From assembly GCF_000744105.1 (NCBI RefSeq), contig NZ_JQLH01000001.1, forward strand, positions 3,038,001-3,102,000: DNA of 64,000 bases. The letters are read 5' to 3'. Both the position numbers and the translations under genes were made by a program. This document shows, in pieces, positions 61,659 through 64,000 of this stretch (positions are counted from its first letter, which is position 1; each line of letters begins with the position of its first letter). The notes under the pieces are model-generated. The model searched no databases. It was not told where the DNA came from and saw nothing but the letters and a program-made list of their open reading frames with translations. This DNA comes from Maribacter forsetii DSM 18668 (GTDB lineage: Bacteria > Bacteroidota > Bacteroidia > Flavobacteriales > Flavobacteriaceae).

Positions 61659-62291
61659 AAGTTAGTTTTGAGTAATTTCAATCCTCTTTATCAGGATTAA
61701 ACAACTAAACAATAGGCATGTAATATGAACCAACAGTGTATGCTATACGTTCACTTTTACATATATAATGACAAAGAATGCCCTGAAAAACAATCAAAAT
61801 AGGGAGATTGTACTTCGCAATTGTTCAGTAAAAATTAAATCAAAAAACGGATTAACGCTAATGAGTCAATTCTGAAAACCTAGGCGTTTGCCAAACTTTG
61901 GATTAATGAGATTTCGGAGTTCTAAAATGATAGAAATCTTGTGAAGAAAAAAATGTGTTTTGAAACCGGAATTTAGTAGGTAAAATTCATTCATGGTTGT
62001 GGGGGGATTTGGGGTTATACAATTGGGTTTGAATCTTTTTGGTGATCGAAATATATATATTAATATAATATACCCGATGAAAACATAAGAATTTTCGTTC
62101 AAATACCAACTTTTTATAAAAAATAAGGTAATTCGTCGATAGTTAACATAAAGTTAAAACCGAGAATTACCACAATTGTAAACCAAAAAATAAAGGAGGG
62201 AACCCAGTTATCCCCCCGGACAACAACCCCTCCTTTTATTGACAATTCAAATCAACCATATAACCGTAAAGGCTTATAGATTTTTAATATG
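61659..62291. other. long AT-rich intergenic region
   Basis: About 630 bp between the response regulator and the PorP/SprF-like gene. It holds the latter's terminator (62192-62236) and an AT-repeat patch near 62055-62070. A 78-codon minus frame at 61866-62102 has low-complexity, non-protein-like content and no conserved motif, so I do not call it. Confidence 0.5.
62192..62236 (-). terminator. intrinsic terminator after the PorP/SprF-like gene
   Basis: AAAGGAGGG (62192-62200) pairs with CCCTCCTTT (62228-62236) across a 27-nt loop; the minus strand continues TTTATTTTTTGG. Confidence 0.7.
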
Positions 62292-64000
62292 TTACTCTAT
62301 ACTTATATCATCATCTTCAAAAGTATTAGATGCAGTCGCCGTTGTTTCGCTTACTTGCATGATCCATTTCTCTTGATTGTATTTTCCGTTTAAATCCGTA
62401 CTTGCTGCCATTTGTGCATCGTTCTTATAATCGTAGTCTGCTAAGTATACATAATACAGACCATTTTCCTTATTGTAGAATTGCTTTGGATCTAATCCTT
62501 TTTCTCGTAATTCTTTCATAAACGCATTCATATACTTCGTTTGGCTGTATACATTTGCTATTACATAGTAACCAGAGTTCATATCTATAACATCAGAATC
62601 TACCATCATCTTTACGGGCATCTGTTTAAAGTTATCTCTTGTGGATGGTAATTCTTTAAAATTCGCTCTTCTTGATGCTTTTTCAGCCGCCGCTGTTGTA
62701 GTTGTTACCGAAGTTGCTTTTGATGCTGATGCCGTTGCAAATGCATCTTCAGGTTCTGTTACAAAATCCATGGTGTCATCATTTAGATCATTTGAAGCAT
62801 AAGATGTGTTTTCCTCTACACTAAAGTCTTGTAAAGAACTCTTGATTGTCGTATCAATATCATTACGTAACATTCTAACAATTAATTCGAATCGTTCTTC
62901 AAATGCTGCTATTCTTTCTACCTCTATAGAATCTTGACGTAGAATCAATTCATCTAATATAATCTTGTTCTCATAGGCTAAGCTGCTTTCTGAAACTGGA
63001 GCAGATGAGTTAGCAGTTGCCTCTTGTCTCTTACGACCAGATTTTCTTGCATTATCACGTTCTTCAATTAAATGAGCTATCTGCTCTTCATAATTGCGTA
63101 CTATATTATCTATTTGATTGTCTGATGAATTATCTGCTACCGATATCGCCAAATCATCATCTTTAAATTTATAGGCTAAAGTTATTTCATGATTCCAACC
63201 TAAATTGGCATCTTCATTTGATAAGTCTTTCTCCATTAAATAACCTAGAGACATTTTCTCACTAAGGTTAAAACCAACGCCTGCCGCTACACCATACTCT
63301 TCATCTACCGTAGTTTGTAACCAGCCGTAGTTTGGCATGTCTAATAACAAGGAACCAAAGTAATACAGGCTACCATCATAATTCTGACCTACTTGCGCCA
63401 TTGGCATTAGTCGGGCTTTTTCAAATAGTCCTCTTGAATGTTCAAATGAATGAGTATACTGTAACGATGCCTTTACACTCTTGGTAGACAATTCGGTTAA
63501 AAATTCGTTCGTTGTTTGATTGTATTTTAAAAGGTCTTCTGCGTACAAACCGAAATCGAACTTACCTAAAGACAAGTTCATACCTGGCTGTATGGCAATT
63601 TTACTCTCTTTACGTGCATCTGCCAATTGTGGATCGTCTTCACTCACTACAATTCTATTTTTATCCAAACCTTGATTAAAATAAGTAACGTTGGTACCAA
63701 AGGTTAAAACAGATTTCTCTCCTAATTGTACTGATGATGCGTAGTTGGCATTGAATCCAAATTCTTGCACAACGCCAGACCACTGACTGTAAACACCAAT
63801 ACCTACTGCGGTATTTTCGTTTAATTTGTTGCTGAACCCTAGAAAATAGTTTTGGCTATTATCATCAAAGGTTGCATATTGATTTCTATGTAGAATGTTT
63901 AAATATGATTTGTTCTCACGTACCAAAGAGAACGTTGGGTTTATAAAAAACCTGTTGAAGAATAATTGGTTGTGGTACGTACTGCTTGATCCTAAATTTG
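62292..64000 (-). CDS. PorP/SprF-family type IX secretion protein with SPOR-like C-terminus (5' end outside window)
   Basis: The minus frame is open from the stop at 62292 to the window edge at 64000, at least 568 residues, so the N-terminus is missing. The frame reads on upstream of 63926 as ...HNQLFFNRFFINPTFSLVRE, which fits the PorP/SprF outer-membrane barrel (INP.FSL... VGIGVYSQWSGVVQEFG). The barrel covers about the first 270 residues seen. A coiled-coil and low-complexity linker (ASASKATSVTTTTAAAEKAS) follows, and the last 75 residues (YYVIANVYSQTKYMNAFMKE, DPKQFYNKENGLYYVYLADY) look like a SPOR domain, which binds denuded peptidoglycan. Confidence 0.85.
   Translation of the reverse strand, partial: NLGSSSTYHNQLFFNRFFINPTFSLVRENKSYLNILHRNQYATFDDNSQNYFLGFSNKLNENTAVGIGVYSQWSGVVQEFGFNANYASSVQLGEKSVLTFGTNVTYFNQGLDKNRIVVSEDDPQLADARKESKIAIQPGMNLSLGKFDFGLYAEDLLKYNQTTNEFLTELSTKSVKASLQYTHSFEHSRGLFEKARLMPMAQVGQNYDGSLYYFGSLLLDMPNYGWLQTTVDEEYGVAAGVGFNLSEKMSLGYLMEKDLSNEDANLGWNHEITLAYKFKDDDLAISVADNSSDNQIDNIVRNYEEQIAHLIEERDNARKSGRKRQEATANSSAPVSESSLAYENKIILDELILRQDSIEVERIAAFEERFELIVRMLRNDIDTTIKSSLQDFSVEENTSYASNDLNDDTMDFVTEPEDAFATASASKATSVTTTTAAAEKASRRANFKELPSTRDNFKQMPVKMMVDSDVIDMNSGYYVIANVYSQTKYMNAFMKELREKGLDPKQFYNKENGLYYVYLADYDYKNDAQMAASTDLNGKYNQEKWIMQVSETTATASNTFEDDDISIE

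Noticed and set aside
61866..62102. 78-codon minus-strand ORF
   Set aside because: Low-complexity sequence, no conserved motif, no leader; likely chance in AT-rich DNA.
1..64000. CRISPR array, transposon, rRNA operon or prophage
   Set aside because: No regularly spaced repeats, transposase, integrase or rRNA sequence was seen.

Overview
The window is AT-rich DNA that looks like the chromosome of a marine member of the Flavobacteriaceae (Bacteroidota). The evidence is a PorP/SprF-type type IX secretion protein, a two-component propeller histidine kinase with a LytTR regulator, many exported proteins, and promoters with the Bacteroidota -7 element (TAnnTTTG) rather than a sigma70 -10 box. The genus (Maribacter/Zobellia-like) is only a guess. 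No transposase, integrase, CRISPR array or rRNA was seen; there is one tRNA (Pro).

Layout. 1-4.4 kb (minus): partial MoxR ATPase, DUF4159 protein and a TldD/PmbA metalloprotease pair. 4.8-6.1 kb: a HigBA toxin-antitoxin pair and a small exported protein. 6.1-16 kb: a LytTR two-component system, then exported proteins. These include a DUF4347-like caspase-fold protein and a VIT-VWA protein, whose promoters share an identical 21-bp-spaced direct repeat. 16-22 kb: a redox/stress block with a PNPOx-like flavoprotein, uracil phosphoribosyltransferase, three UspA proteins, a lipoprotein and cardiolipin synthase. Four of its promoters carry a TGAT-N4-ATCA (Crp/Fnr-like) box, three of them exactly 33 bp from the -7 element. 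22-26.7 kb: small membrane proteins and an FG-GAP/ASPIC operon.

27-46.8 kb is the most unusual part. A tight four-gene operon encodes a ClpB-like AAA+ ATPase with a degenerate first module, a radical-SAM activase, a 2064-residue zinc-ribbon/kinase/SF1-helicase/nuclease fusion, and a coiled-coil protein. I do not recognise the combination as a named system; a conflict or defence role is inferred. Directly after it lies an RNA-repair cluster: a WYL regulator, two COG3541 nucleotidyltransferases, RtcB, a CCA-adding-enzyme-like protein, an S24/S26-like mini protein, a second RtcB, PrfH and a TPR protein. The same palindrome sits at the same distance from two promoters in this cluster, so the WYL protein probably controls both. 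Two short terminated transcripts carrying tiny ORFs lie ahead of the second rtcB.

46.9-60.7 kb is a carbohydrate region: GH5 glycosidase, esterase, VanX-like dipeptidase, a GMC oxidoreductase operon, sialate O-acetylesterase, Gfo/Idh/MocA oxidoreductase, LacI regulator, and xylA/xylB with a candidate operator over the xylB promoter. 61-64 kb: a NarL-type response regulator whose phosphoacceptor Asp is replaced by Glu, and a partial PorP/SprF protein with a C-terminal SPOR-like domain.
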